Source: Sambucus nigra
Lineage: Eukaryota; Streptophyta; Magnoliopsida; Dipsacales; Adoxaceae
Direction of reading: 5' to 3'
DNA length: 64,000 nt
Assembly (NCBI GenBank): GCA_949130495.1
Contig: OX422209.1
Coordinates: 692,650,757 to 692,714,756 of the forward strand
Part shown: positions 23,985-35,549 of the stretch, piece after piece
Numbering within the stretch: position 1 is the stretch's first letter
Layout of the letters: each line of letters opens with the position of its first letter
Notes under the pieces: generated by a model
What the model saw: the letters and a program-made list of their open reading frames with translations, nothing else
Told to the model about the DNA's origin: nothing
Database searches by the model: none
Position numbers and translations under genes: made by a program

Positions 23985-24520
23985 ATCCGTCGAAACTTAT
24001 CTACATCTCAGATAGCACATGTGGCCATCCCCGCCGATCCCCACCGTGGAGGGAGGAGGAATCCTTCGGGTCCCGAGCGTCCCCTCTAGGGAGAGCGCTT
24101 CGGCCGGCGTCGATTTTGGGAGGTGTGAAAAATATAGAGAGATTTAGAGTCGCCAGTCTATTTTACTCAAAACAGACAAAAGAAAAAGAGGAAGCCACCC
24201 CGAAGGATGGCATCCAAAGACATACTGGTGCGTGCGAAACCAAAATGATTCGAAAAGGGTTCGGAGGCTTAGTTATGAAATGGGAAGGTGTTAGGCACCC
24301 ATTTCACCCTTTCGGTCTCTCATGGATATTTGCTATTTTCCTTTATGTTTCCCCCCGTGAGATGTGTGCATGTGTATATATATATAGAATGGAGGTAGGA
24401 ATCCCCGGCTTGTATCATGGAAAAGATAAAGAAAGTCATCCATAGGAAGATTATAAAAGTAATATTAGAAAAATAAGATTTACGCGGTTACCCCTACGTT
24501 GATCGCTATAAAGGAACGAT
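23985..24520 (-). repeat. Inverted copy of the Tat/Ogre-like block
   Basis: The reverse complement matches 3950-4450 nearly throughout, including CTCGGG/CCGGCCGAAGCG, the primer-site-like TGGCGACTCT (about 24150) and the GGTGCCTAACACCTTCCCATT block. The 161-codon open frame at 23960-24445 is a chance frame across this repeat. Confidence 0.75.
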
Positions 24521-26862
24521 AACGCACATGGAGTAATGTGTCACTAACAACATGAAATAATCACTAATCATCAATAAAGTTCGAAATCCCCAATTTGATT
24601 ATCAAGAACCCTAGTTCCCAAATTTATATCTTTAACTTTAAATAAAAACTCAGATTTAATCAGAATATTATCATAAACTCGTGGACATTATCCTATCTAA
24701 ATGAGGGAATCAAACTTTTATCAAATCAGTCCTAATTTATGATTTATTCTCCCAGAATTCCACCAAATTCAATTTTCATACAATGGGGTAATTACCTACT
24801 CTAACATGAACACAAATATTGCTAAAGAAAGCAAGAAATAAATACTTGCCTCGAATTGATGTTTTGATCCGTTGATGAAATTGGTATAGGCTTACTCATC
24901 TTTTGATCTATGCAAAGATGCTTACGATGGTGGAAGATGATGGGTTTTGCAGCAAGAACACTTATGGGTTCTCTCTTCCTTCCTGTGTGGTTCTCTCTTT
25001 ATCTCTCGTAGGTTTGGAACTGACAAACCCCCCTCTCACCCATGTACAATTTATTTTGTTTTCCTAATTTTCTTCCATTTTGTTTCCCCAAAAGTCCAAA
25101 GGACAAAAATATCCCTACAGGGTGTCGGTTAGGCCTAAAAATATTTCAGAGTCCAAATAAAATACCCGGGTAGAGTTTTCTGACTATCTTGACCCTTTCG
25201 GACTCAATGGAGCACTCGAAATGACCATATGAGTTACTTAAAAATAATTTAATTCTTTAATCCATTAAATTAGTCCCGATATGACTCACACGACACGACT
25301 CACACGCGTGTCCTGACTTAATGTACCAAACTGTCGTATTTTCCACTCTCGACAATTTATAAAATTTCATAATTCCATATTTCGTATTCACACAGTAATA
25401 TTCAATAATTCTCAACAATAAGTATTAACCCTTATCACGCTAGTTAATATTTATTTTTAATCCGGATTAATTAACAATTAATTTCTCATATTTTTAATTT
25501 AATTAATCCAACAATAATAATTAATCCCATAATTATTTAATATCATAAAAATACGGGGTGTTACACTATGGTTTTGATTTAATGATGTGTGTGAACATAC
25601 CTACGTTGTCTGTTAACCGTAGGTTTTTGCACAGAGGGCGATCCCACCTTGATGATTCCAGTGAGGTCCGGATGTGTGCCCCATAACATGAAACTTAGGT
25701 CGGCTCACTCGGCATGTAGTTTGGGTATGTTAGGTATGTATGTATCCCAAAGTCTTAGAACCATGTTCGCCTTCGGTATGTGTGTTGATTGATTTTGGGT
25801 TCGAGGAGACATGCTGAACCAATAGTTCTTGATTTGGTATGAGAGGTACATGGACTTGATAGCAGAGTACGCTAGCATCACGAGGGGACATTTTAGGGAT
25901 GATATAGTTGTATATATATACTTATGTGTGATATACAAGTGCGATATATCTACTTATGTGTGATAGTAGAACTGATGAATTGTGCATACCTATAAGTAAA
26001 ATAAGTGGAGAAATTTAAATAAAGGACTCAATAATAAAATGCGGGTAAAATATTATTGATATTTTGGTAGCATGTCGTATGAGTAATACGAGAGAGCTAG
26101 ATCTATTGAGGTTATTTAGATATGTTATCTAGTTGGGATTAAGTAGCATAGCTAGATAGAGTACGCTAGGCATGCACATTAGTTGAGAGGTGAGGATCTC
26201 AAGGAAATGTATGTAGAACTAACATGTGTATCTAATTACTGATTTAATCTGTGATTTAAACACTTGAAAAATATTTTTAAAAAGTTTTCTTGGGCTATTA
26301 CCCATGTCTAAACATATTCAAAACCTTTTAGGTGTCTAGCCACGGGGACGCCAAGCATGATGATTCTATCCAGGGATGCGTAGCTGCATCACTTGTAGAG
26401 GCTTGCAGGAGTTGCTTTATATGCTTCATCTTATTCATTATAGATAGGATTTCTTTTAGTATTTCAGTTGGGCCTATTGCCCCTCGGACTATTTAGTTTC
26501 TTCAGTTCATTAATCAGACTTATTTCAGATTTTAGATTTTATTTACTTCAGATTTCATATTTTATTTACTTCAGATTTTAGTTGGATTATTTGTTTTGGG
26601 AACCGATGGTTTATTCGGTCTTATTCATTACTATATATGTCGTTTAACTGTTCAGACTATATTTGTGTCGATGGTTTGGTTAATTTTTTCCCCATGTTTT
26701 TATAATAATGAAAGATAAAACTTTACGCCAACTTAATTTAACATAAGTGATTAGTAATTAAAAAAGTTTTTCGACAGTGATGCTAAGAATGAACCATATG
26801 AGATTCCTGATTATTTTGATAAAGGACTGATCACATGTGATTAAAATAGGCGGGGTGCCACA

Positions 26863-26880
26863 GATTGTATCATAGCATCA
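26863..26880 (+). other. Gypsy primer binding site (degenerate tRNA-Met type)
   Basis: GATTGTATCATAGCATCA follows the end of LTR1 (GGTGCCACA) and resembles TTGGTATCAGAGCATCA with two or three changes. Confidence 0.75.
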
Positions 26881-27068
26881 GGTTTTAGTATCCATATGAT
26901 CTGTATGGCTTATTACGATTTTAGCGTAGCATTATTTGACATATAGCCCCATTATTGGGACTATTGCATTCATGATTACGCATTTGAGATTACGTTCTTC
27001 AGCTATTTTATTTGTATTAATTGTGAACTCATACAATTCGATCTATTTTCATATGCCACTTAAAAGAG

Positions 27069-28230
27069 GATGAGTGGCGAGAGCAGCGACTAGGGTAATG
27101 TGAGGGAGGCTCAGCAGGAGCCACAACCACCACAGGGGTCAGTGGCAGCAGCAGAGGTGACATCGATTGTGGCACAAACAGTTAATGCAACGATGACTGC
27201 CATGGATTTTCATTTTCCTCAGGCCCAGTAGGCACCGTAGCCAGTGGCACCGATTGTCCAGGCCAACCTGAGGCCGTCAGATTGGTAGAGAGTTAGAGAG
27301 GCTTTTCAGAAGGGCCACCCACCCGAGTTCCAGGGTAGTTCAGATGTGATTGTGGGGTGCCAGTGGAAGAAAGATATTCAATGCCACCTTCGCATTATTA
27401 AGTGTAGAGATGTGCAGAAGCAGATGTTGGCCACTTTTAGGATGCTTGGAACAACATTACAGTGGTAGGAGTCAGTTACCACTGTTGACGAGAGGGACAC
27501 AATGTTTATTATAGAGTTCTGAGTGCGGTTTGACAGCAAGGACTTTTCGCCAGTTGTTGAGACAAAGATGGGAAAGAGGTTCAGTGAGGTAACATAGGGT
27601 GACCGTTTAGTATTCGAGTATGAGGAGTTCACTCGTTTGGCTAATTTTGTGCCAATCGAGTTGAACAACGAGGAAATGAAGAAGGTGTAATTTATGGATG
27701 GGCTAGCCTGGAGGATCAGGTAACACTTGATTGGCAACCCCACATTACTGACTTATATAGATGTCATCAATGCCGCACTTTTATACTATCAGGATCATCG
27801 CTTCCATATGAAGGGAATCAAGATAGGAGGTGAGCCTAGCCAGTCGGGCAAGGTAGGAGGGAGTGGTGCTAGTGGAGCATCACAACAATAGCAGCAGTCA
27901 GACATACATCAGGGGCAGGATTCCCGATAAGGGGATCAAACCAAGAGGTTTAGATTTAGGGGATATCGACACGATGAAGGTTATAGGTAGGGCCAACAGG
28001 GTCCTCAGTAGAAAAAGGTTCTTTAGGGCCGTCAGATCCAAGGGAACAATTGGATGGGGGAGGCCATCAGGGTCAACACTGTCAGTGCCAAAGATAGAAG
28101 GAGTTCCTAGGACAGTTCTTTATTTATGGACAGGCAGGCCACAAGAGGAGAGATTACCCACAGTAGTGTAGAGTATTGCAACATTAGGGTTCCCCGCATG
28201 AGCAACAAACTTAGAGACCACCTATAACAC
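27069..28230 (+). pseudogene. Gypsy gag, multiply interrupted
   Basis: An ATG at 27069 opens MSGESSD and meets TAG at once. The Retrotrans_gag core is still legible: FQKGHPPEFQGSSD, then WKKDIQCHLRI, FRMLGTTLQW, FDSKDF, FSEVT, FEYEEFTRLANFV, MDGLAWRI. Stops are mostly TAG where CAG is expected. The nucleocapsid Cys-His knuckle expected near 28150-28200 is not intact. It is the structural part of a polyprotein that would continue into protease. Confidence 0.75.
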
Positions 28231-28329
28231 CCGCCCTACCATAGTAGGGATAGTTACAGTACGGACGTGTTTATAACGTTTGAGATGCAACCACACAGCA
28301 GGCCCCATAGGCACCACCGATAGTTGAGG

Positions 28330-28657
28330 GTACGTTTCCTATTCACGAGCTTGAGGGCAGGATTCTATTTAATATAAAGGCATCACACTCTTTCATAGCG
28401 ACTAGATTTGCATGAGTTTCCAACCTATTAGAGACAACTGATAGTCCCTTATGTGTGTAGAGTCACCATTGGGTCGTGGGTCACTCATACACTCGATCTG
28501 TAGGGGTGTGGACATTGATGTGGGTAGACTATGCTTAGCCACCAACCTTCTTGTGTTGGATATGGAGGGGTATGACATCATTTTAGGTATGCATTGGTTA
28601 GCTGGGTACCGGGCGATGGTGGATTATTTTCGGAGGACTATTATGTCTCAATTCTAG
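28330..28657 (+). pseudogene. Gypsy aspartic protease, active site lost
   Basis: The block around ILFNIKASHSFIATRF is where retroviral-type proteases carry DTGASHSFI. Here the catalytic Asp-Thr-Gly reads Asn-Ile-Lys (28371-28379), each change explained by a transition. Downstream MEGYDIILGMHWLAGYRAMVD matches the family's second conserved block. A TGA interrupts the frame after IATRFA. Confidence 0.8.
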
Positions 28658-28769
28658 TATAAGAGATGTTGTTAGTGGTGATGCCTCTTCCTAAGGGAGG
28701 ATTGAGCACACACTTGTATTACAATGATAATGAGACCTCACAGGAGGTGGTTGTTTCATTAGATTCGAT

Positions 28770-30130
28770 TCCAATGGTGAGGGAGTTTGAGGATGTATTC
28801 CAGGAGATACCCGGACTTCCGCCTAGCTGAGAAATTGAGTTTGTTATCGACCTAGCATCGGGTATGAGGCCTATTGCCCGAGTGCCTTATCGTATGGCCC
28901 CATCGAGATGAGGGAGTTAAGGGAGAAGATTCGGCAGCTCCTAGGGTAGGGTTTCATTAGACGAAGTACATCACCATGAGGTGCGCCAATGTTGTTCGTC
29001 AAGAAGAGGGATGTATCGCTTCGATTATGTATTGATTATAGAGAGTTAAACAAGGTCACGATCCAGATAAGTATCTGCTACCTCAGATTGATGATCTGTT
29101 CGAACAGCTGAGGGGAGCAACTTACTTCTCTAACATAAATCTGACGTTGGGTTATCATCAGTTACGTGTCAAAGAGGAGGACGTTCCTAAGACTGCTTTT
29201 CTAACACCGTATGGATCGTACGAGTTTAGGGTGATGCCATTTGGTCTCACCAATGGGCCAGTAGTATTCATGGATTTGATAAATTGGATTTTTAAAGAGT
29301 TTCTTGACCAGTTTATGATTGTGTTCATCGATAATATTCCGATTTACTCTCCCTATGAGGATGAGCATGCTGAGCATTTACGGATGGATTTACAGACACT
29401 ACGGGATCACCAGTTATGTGCCAAATTCAAGAAGTGTGGGTTTTGGCTTCTAGAGGTGCAGTTTTTGGGCCACATTGTGTTTGACAGGGGTATATTAATT
29501 AATCCGAGTAAGGTATCGACGACGAGAGAGTAGGGACAACCCATAACACCAACCGAGGTTTACAGTTTCTTGGGGGTGCACGAATACTATAGACGATTCA
29601 TTCAGGCTTTCTCGAAGATTGCGGGTCCGCTAACGAATCTGACTCACGAAGAGGTGTCATTTGTTTGGGACGACCATTGTCAGTTAGCCTTTGATGATCT
29701 AAAAGACAAAGTAACCTCAACACTTGTATTTATACTGCCTAGAGGAGGAGCGGAGTATCGTGTCTACACTGATGCATCCTTGCAGGGACTTGGGGGTATA
29801 TTACAGCAGGAGGAGAGGGCTATAGCTTATGCATCTCACAAGCTTAATCCCGACGAGAGGAATTACCCCACACATGACTTAGAGTTAGCCGCAGTTGTAT
29901 TTTCATTGAGGATTTAGAGGTATTATCTATTGGGGAGCAATTTATCCTATTCACGAACTATAAATCTTTTTATTATCTTTTCACACAGAAAGATCTGAAC
30001 ATGGGGTAGAGGAGGTGGTTGGAGTTTATAAAGGATTACTAGTTTGATATTCAGTACCATCTTGGGAAGGCTAGCGTGGTGGTAGACGCATTGAACCGAC
30101 GACCTGCAGGGGAGATAGCGGAGGTTTGAA
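28770..30130 (+). pseudogene. Gypsy reverse transcriptase and RNase H, broken
   Basis: Conserved blocks in order: [95 protein letters not shown], then [10 protein letters not shown] where the family has F(V/I)DDIL: the second catalytic Asp is Asn (29333-29335). The connection and RNase H follow ([54 protein letters not shown]). In-frame stops lie at 29531 and after SLRI (29918), with frame changes near 28900-29080 and in 29900-30130. Confidence 0.88.
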
Positions 30131-30309
30131 AGGTGAAGTGAAGAAAGCTTCGACACAATGATGAGGTTGCCAGAACTGGCATGTCTATATTATCTGTCAT
30201 GCCCGAGAATGTTATGAGGGTAGTGAGAGCATAGGCAGGGGATTAGTATTATCAGTACAGAGTCCTCCAATTATCAGCTCATGGGTTAGAGTCGTACTCG
30301 ATCAGTTCA

Positions 30310-31670
30310 GAGGGTGGTTTGCATTTTAATGGGATACTCGTGGTTCCAGAGGATGAGGATTTGAGACATAGTGTGATGTCAGAGTCTCATGGGTCCAGAT
30401 TTATGGTACATCTTAGTGTGGATAAGATGTATCAGGATATGCGCAGGTAGTATTGATGGTCAGGGATGAAGCGGGACATAATGGAGTTTGTCTCAAAGTG
30501 TGGTACCTGCCAGCTAGTGAAGGTAGACCACTAGAGACCGACAAGGATGTTACATCCACTCGATATTCCCATGTGGAAGTGGGAGAGTATCTTCGTGGAT
30601 TTTATTACCGGGCTACCAACATTGTAGCGGGGTCACGACTCCATATGGGTGATAGTGGATCGGTTAACGAAGATGGCCCATTTTCTTTTGGTTCATACGG
30701 AATTTGAGATGAGGCAATACGGACAGTTTTTCATTGCTGAGATAGTATGGATACACGAGGTTCTAATTAATATTATGTCCGATCGGGACAAGATCTTTGT
30801 GTCCTATTTTTGGCAGAGCTTTTAGGAGGTCATGTGACTGGATTTACGTTTGAGTATAGCGTATCATCCACATACAGATGGGCAGATAAAAAGAGTTAAT
30901 CAGATGCTTAAGGATATGTTGTGGATGTGCATACTTGACTTTGGGGGATGATGGGAGCAGTATCTTCCTTTGGTGGAGTTTATGTATAATAACTCCTACC
31001 AGTTCACCATCGCTATGGAACCATTTAAGGCATTTTACGATCGGCCTTGTCATTCACCCGCTTGCTGGTTAGAGTTGGGGGATAATAAGTTATTGGGGCG
31101 AGAGATGATTCAGGACACCACTGCCAATGTTGAGCTGATTTGAAGGCCCATCCATATAGCTCAAGACAGGTAGAAGAGTTACGTCGATGCAGATAAGAGG
31201 CACATAGAGCTTGAGGTTGGTGACCAAGTGTTGGTACGGGTGTTTCCTATGAATGGGGTTATGAGGTTAGATAAGAAAGGGAAGCTAGCGTCGAGATATA
31301 TGGGATCATTTTCGATCATCGAGAGGGTGGGACCAGTGGCATATAGGTTGGGACTACCTAAGCACTTACAGTGAATTCACGATGTGTTCCATGTGTCATC
31401 GCTAAAGAGGTATCGAAGGAACGAGAGAGATTTTTGACACGTTTTATTAGAGGAGATCAACTTACATCCAGATATCTCGTATGTGGAGAGATCGGTGGCA
31501 ATACTTGACCGTAGTGAGCGTAAGTTACAGTCTAAGGTGGTATCCGTAGTTAGAGTTCAGTGGGGGACCACAATGTTGATGAGTCGATGTAGGAGAGGGA
31601 GGATGACATGCGTGAGCGGTATCCAGAGTTATTCAGCGTAAGTACGTCCGAATTTCGAGGGCAAAATTCC
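30310..31670 (+). pseudogene. Gypsy integrase and chromodomain-like tail, broken
   Basis: The HHCC zinc domain is legible (SHGSRFMVH ... KCGTCQ, about 30390-30515). The core keeps its first Asp (FVDFITGLP) and second Asp (IMSDRDKIF), but the third catalytic position, Glu in TDGQSER of the family, reads TDGQIKR (Lys at 30889-30891). Then come WEQYLPLVEFMYNNSYQ, KGKLASRYMGSFSIIERVGPVAYRL, IHDVFHVSSLKRY, and a chromodomain-like end ISYVERSVAILDRSERKLQ. Several TAG/TGA stops interrupt it. The open frame at 30453-30707 is an out-of-phase shadow. Confidence 0.85.
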
Positions 31671-31676
31671 TTTGTA

Positions 31677-31688
31677 AAGGGGAAAGTA
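31677..31688 (+). other. Gypsy polypurine tract
   Basis: AAGGGGAAAGTA abuts LTR2. The copy before LTR1 (16268-16279) reads AAGGGGGAAGTA. Confidence 0.85.
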
Positions 31689-33639
31689 TGTAACATCCCG
31701 TATTTTTTAGTATTTAAAATTGAATTAATTGAGTTAATTATATAAATTACACGCGTGACATAATTTAATGGAATAAAATATTGTGTGTTGATTAAATTAT
31801 TAATCGAAGAGAAAATGATTAATGTTCATCGAATAAAAAAAATTACTAAGTGAATAGTGATTTGATACTTTACGTCATAACGAGTAATAGTGACGTGACA
31901 GTGGTACATCTCAATCGAGGTCGTGTGCAGACTGTATTTGCTCGAGATAGGAAATTATTTTAGAGTGACTAAGATGATAATTTTGAAGTCATGGTTGATT
32001 CCGAATGGGTTGAATTAGTCGGAATAGTCTACCCGGGTGTATAGATTGGGTCCCGATGCAATTTTAGACCAAACCGGCACCACGAGAGGGCTTTCGATCA
32101 TTTGGGAGTTTGTGGTTAAGAGAAATTCAAAAATTGATGGATTATATCAGCCCAAGGGAATGTAGGGCTAGGGTTACATCAATCTTGAGAGAAAGGAGTC
32201 CACAAGGGTGGAAGAGAAGAGAGTTTTGGAGGTGCAACACCTTTTCTCTCCACCAAGTTGTCAGAAATCGTGATCGGAAGAAAGGGAGGAACACTTTCAT
32301 CACACTCAACATGAAATCAAACTTGGTACTGATAAGGCAAGTGTTTATCTTACACATTTTAATGAGTTATAATACTCGTGTAGTGTATGGGTTTTTGATT
32401 TGATGATATTCTTGGGATTTGATGAAAAAAACTCATGATTTGGGGTAAAATTGCATGTGGTATGAATCCACATATATAGAGGACACGAAATAAGTTTATA
32501 TTTGACAATAATCATGGAAGAAATTTGGATTTTGATGAACTTATATGAAGAACACCATAACTAGGGTTTTGTGTAGGAAACCTTGATGAAATCTTGAGAT
32601 TTATGAATTTAATGATGTTTTAACGTTAGATAATTGTTAGAACTGACATATATGATCTTTTGTTATGTTGTGATAAATTATATTGGAGTTTGGGTGTGTT
32701 GCATGAAGAAATCGTGGGAAAACATAACAGTTAAACGAAGGAGACGAACAATGGCATTTCGAATCGATTCGGTCAGCAAATCGATTCGGCCTTTTCACCT
32801 AATCGATTCAATTACCCATATTTGCCTAATTTCATTTATTTATGACCCAAATTTGCGAGTAATTAACCCAGAGGCTTTTGTGTTATCCTTAAACCATAGT
32901 GACGGACATAATGGCCTATGAGATAGTTTAGGTTTAGCCAAAGTAAGATATTTGAGGCTAGAACGCATCAGACGTAATATGGAAATTAATCAAATTTGCA
33001 AGAATAAAATGAATCACAAAGAGATAAATGGAACTATGCTTTTGACCAGTGGGGAGTGAACGGACTAGCTACTTATATTTAATAAAGGGTAACTAGGGCC
33101 CTTAGGGTAGTGAGTGATACTCGAGAACATAAAATCAGAGGTTATATTTGTAATTGTTTATACGTTGGGTATGTGAGATATATATACTACGTACGGACTT
33201 ATATGATGAGTTGTATGTATACTTATTGAATAATATGCATATATAGGTTGTGTGAATACCTATGGTTGTGATTTAATTATGTGTATGAACATACCTACAC
33301 TGCCTGCTATCCGGAGGTTTCTGTGCAGAAGGCGATCCCACCTTGACGATTCCAGTGAGGTCTGGATGTGTGCCCTAGAATATGGAACTTAGGGAGGCTC
33401 AGTATGTGTCATCTATTAGTGGGATCGGCGTGTCGTTTGGGTACGTCATGTATGTGCGTATCCCAAAGGCTTAGATACATGTTCGCCTTCAGTACGTGTG
33501 TTGATTGATTTTGGGTTTGAGGAGACATGCCGAACCAATAGTCCTTGATTTGGTACAAAAGGTACATGGACTTGGTAGTAGAGCATGCCAGCATCACGAG
33601 GGGCCATTCTGGGGATGCTATAGTTGTATATATTATATG

Positions 33640-33642
33640 TGT

Positions 33643-33674
<32 letters not shown>

Positions 33675-33675
33675 A
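33640..33675. repeat. (CA)n microsatellite in LTR2
   Basis: About 16 CA units; the same site in LTR1 (about 25910-25940) has only TATATATAC. Confidence 0.95.
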
Positions 33676-34298
33676 GTGCGATATATCTACTTATATGTGA
33701 TAGTAGAACTGATAGATAGTGCATACCTAAAAGTAAAATAAGTGGAGAAATTTAAATAAAGGACTCAATAATAAAATGCGGGTAAAATATTATTGATATT
33801 TTGGTAGCATGTCATATGAGTAATACGAGAGAGCTAGATCTATTGAGGTTATTTAGGTACTTTATCTAGTTGGGTTTGGGTAGCATAGCTAGATAGGGTA
33901 CGTTAGGCGTGCACATTAGTTGAGAGGTGAGGATCTCAAGGGAGTGTACATGGAACTAACATGTGTATCTAATAACTGATTTAATCTGTGATTTAAATAT
34001 TTTCAAAATATTTGTAAACTGTTTTCTTGGGCTCTGACCCGTGCCAATATATTTTCAAAACCTTTAAGGTGTCCATCCACAGGGACGCCAAGCTTGATGA
34101 TTCTATCCAAGCAGTTGCAACACTTGTGGAGGCTTACAGGAGTTGCTTTATACGCTTCAGCTTATTCATTCTAGATAGGATTTCTTTGAGTATTTCATTT
34201 AGGCGTGTTGTCCCTCAGACTACTTAGTTTCTTCAGTTCATTAATCGGACTTATTTCAGATTTTTGATTTTATTTCACTACACCAAATCTGCCCATTT

Positions 34299-34540
34299 GT
34301 CAAGGTCATTGACCTTGACAAATTCACCTTGTCAAGGTCAATGACCGTGACATTTCGAGGCGAGACAACTTTTTTTGTCACGGTCGTGTCACGGTCATTG
34401 ACCTTGACATAAAACTCGCGTTTTGTGTCACGGCTTTGTCAAGGTCAATGACCGTGACACGTTTGTCACGGTCATTGACCGTGACAAAGCCGTGACCCTT
34501 TGTAAAAAAATTGTCACGGTCAATGACCGTGACAATTCTG
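34299..34540. promoter_or_regulatory. Left subterminal repeat array of CACTA 2
   Basis: At least six copies of the GTCACGGTCA/TGACCGTGAC palindrome, several perfect. Degenerate copies have GTCAAGG. An adjacent inverted motif CTGGGCAGT...CTGCCCAG (about 34561-34590) also occurs in CACTA 1 and, more diverged, in CACTA 3. Confidence 0.88.
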
Positions 34541-34744
34541 GGCAGAATTAAAAAAAAACTGCTGGGCAGTATGGCCACTGCCACTGCCCAGCAGTATATT
34601 TGTATCTGTTATAGCAACGTTGTACCTGTTCCACACATCATATATCCGAACAAACTAAAGATAATGCAAATATATATTCAAATAAGAAACTATTTAAAAA
34701 GAAACAACATCACCATCATTTTATCTCAAATCTACAAACTATTA

Positions 34745-35040
34745 GCATGGAAAAGAGATTTTGTACCGCGACGCTCGGGAACACCTCCTTATCCTTCCCT
34801 TCTCGTCCGAGTAGCCACATAAGTAGAGCATATGTGGCCTACCCTTAGGGCCACTCCATGTCCCCTGAATTGAAATAAAGTATAATTAGTATCCGCCCCT
34901 CAAATATAGATAAATATAAATTGTAATTGAAATCGAAATCGAAATTGACATATAAATATAAATACATTACCTGTAGTGTCACTCAAACAGCTAACTTGAG
35001 CTCATATGGCACCTCCTTCCAACTAATGTACCCCGGGCAA
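34745..35040 (-). pseudogene. TnpA-like gene remnants in CACTA 2
   Basis: Two short stretches match the CACTA 1 TnpA-like gene: 34765-34870 (the TGPGGRLH/KTGKDKEV exon) and 34960-35040 (the end of exon 1, YELKLAV, still with the base that CACTA 1 lost). Everything between and beyond is missing, so no TnpA-like protein can be made. Confidence 0.75.
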
Positions 35041-35074
35041 TCGTGTCAATTATAATTCTCTTCATATCTAAACA

Positions 35075-35303
35075 CAAAGAAATACCATAATCCTATGGAG
35101 GTATGCGTTGCAAATTCCTTCCAACCGTTGTGTAGCCAAAAATCAGCAGTTGAAGTTGTCAACTCCACCTTTGAATGGGTATGGAAAGTGGTGGGGTATG
35201 GAAAGTGGAATTGACAACTTCAACCGGTGATGTTTGGCTACGTAACGGTTGGGAGGAATTTGCAGAGCATCGCTCCATAGGATTATGGTATTTCTTAGTG
35301 TTC
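35075..35303. mobile_element. Fold-back MITE inside CACTA 2 (~230 bp)
   Basis: Left arm AAGAAATACCATAATCCTAT and right arm ATAGGATTATGGTATTTCTT are exact inverses, and the inverted match continues inward for about 100 bp per side (TTCCAACCGTTG, GTTGAAGTTGTCAA). Only about 30 bp separates the arms. No coding potential. It may be a MITE or a snap-back product of repair. Confidence 0.85.
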
Positions 35304-35440
35304 GGATAGACGAAGAGATTCAGTCTCCTCTCCACAAATAGGACACCCCAAATAACTATGTACTAATCACCTATTAAAGGTAAGAAGCGTATATTCATGG
35401 ATTAGTATAAACAAAACTTAGATGTAGTTGGAATATTTAT
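35304..35440. repeat. Scrambled filler copied from transposase gene and promoter
   Basis: 35307-35365 repeats transposase exon-1 sequence at 37563-37625 (GACGAAGAGATTCAGTCTCC, CACAAATAGGA, CCCCAAATAAC), in the same orientation. 35367-35425 repeats the leader found at 19824-19880 of CACTA 1 (CACCTATTAAAGGTA, GTATATTCATGGATTAGTAT). Together with the fold-back this fills the place where TnpA exons should be. Confidence 0.8.
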
Positions 35441-35549
35441 GTATTAATCTCCTCTCCACACACGCACACTACACAAGAGTGAAAATGATAAAGTGCAGAT
35501 CAAGTAAAAGCATTAAAAATGGATGTTTCGGTACAAATTGAAATAATTA

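Larger units (their letters stand above)
22324..25565 (-). mobile_element. Solo LTR of a related Gypsy family, minus orientation
   Basis: 3242 bp flanked by a perfect 5-bp duplication CTATG (22319-22323 and 25566-25570); LTR2 gives the empty site. Read on the minus strand it starts TGTAACACCCCGTATTTTT and ends GGCGGGGTGTCACA. The terminal ~90 bp (GACAGTGATGCTAAAAATGA, GGACTGATAACC) match the end of the surrounding Gypsy LTR, but the interior does not. Without its MITE it is about 2.84 kb. It has no internal region, so it is an LTR-LTR recombination product. Its middle contains the Tat/Ogre-like block shared with 3950-4450. Confidence 0.85.
16280..26862 (+). repeat. Gypsy 5' LTR (LTR1), interrupted by CACTA and solo LTR
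   Basis: LTR segments are 16280-17050, 21500-22323 and 25566-26862. The break points match uninterrupted sequence in LTR2 (TGAATCCACATATATAG near 32464 and GAATACCTATGGTTGTGATT near 33255), which act as empty sites. It carries a cluster of AATCGATT palindromes near 21805-21855, shared with LTR2 near 32758-32812. Confidence 0.9.

Noticed and set aside
23960..24445. 161-codon plus-strand frame
   Set aside because: It lies across the Tat/Ogre-like non-coding block that also occurs inverted at 3950-4450, where the frame is not kept.
30453..30707. 84-codon frame within the integrase region
   Set aside because: Out of phase with the recognisable integrase motifs at the same place.
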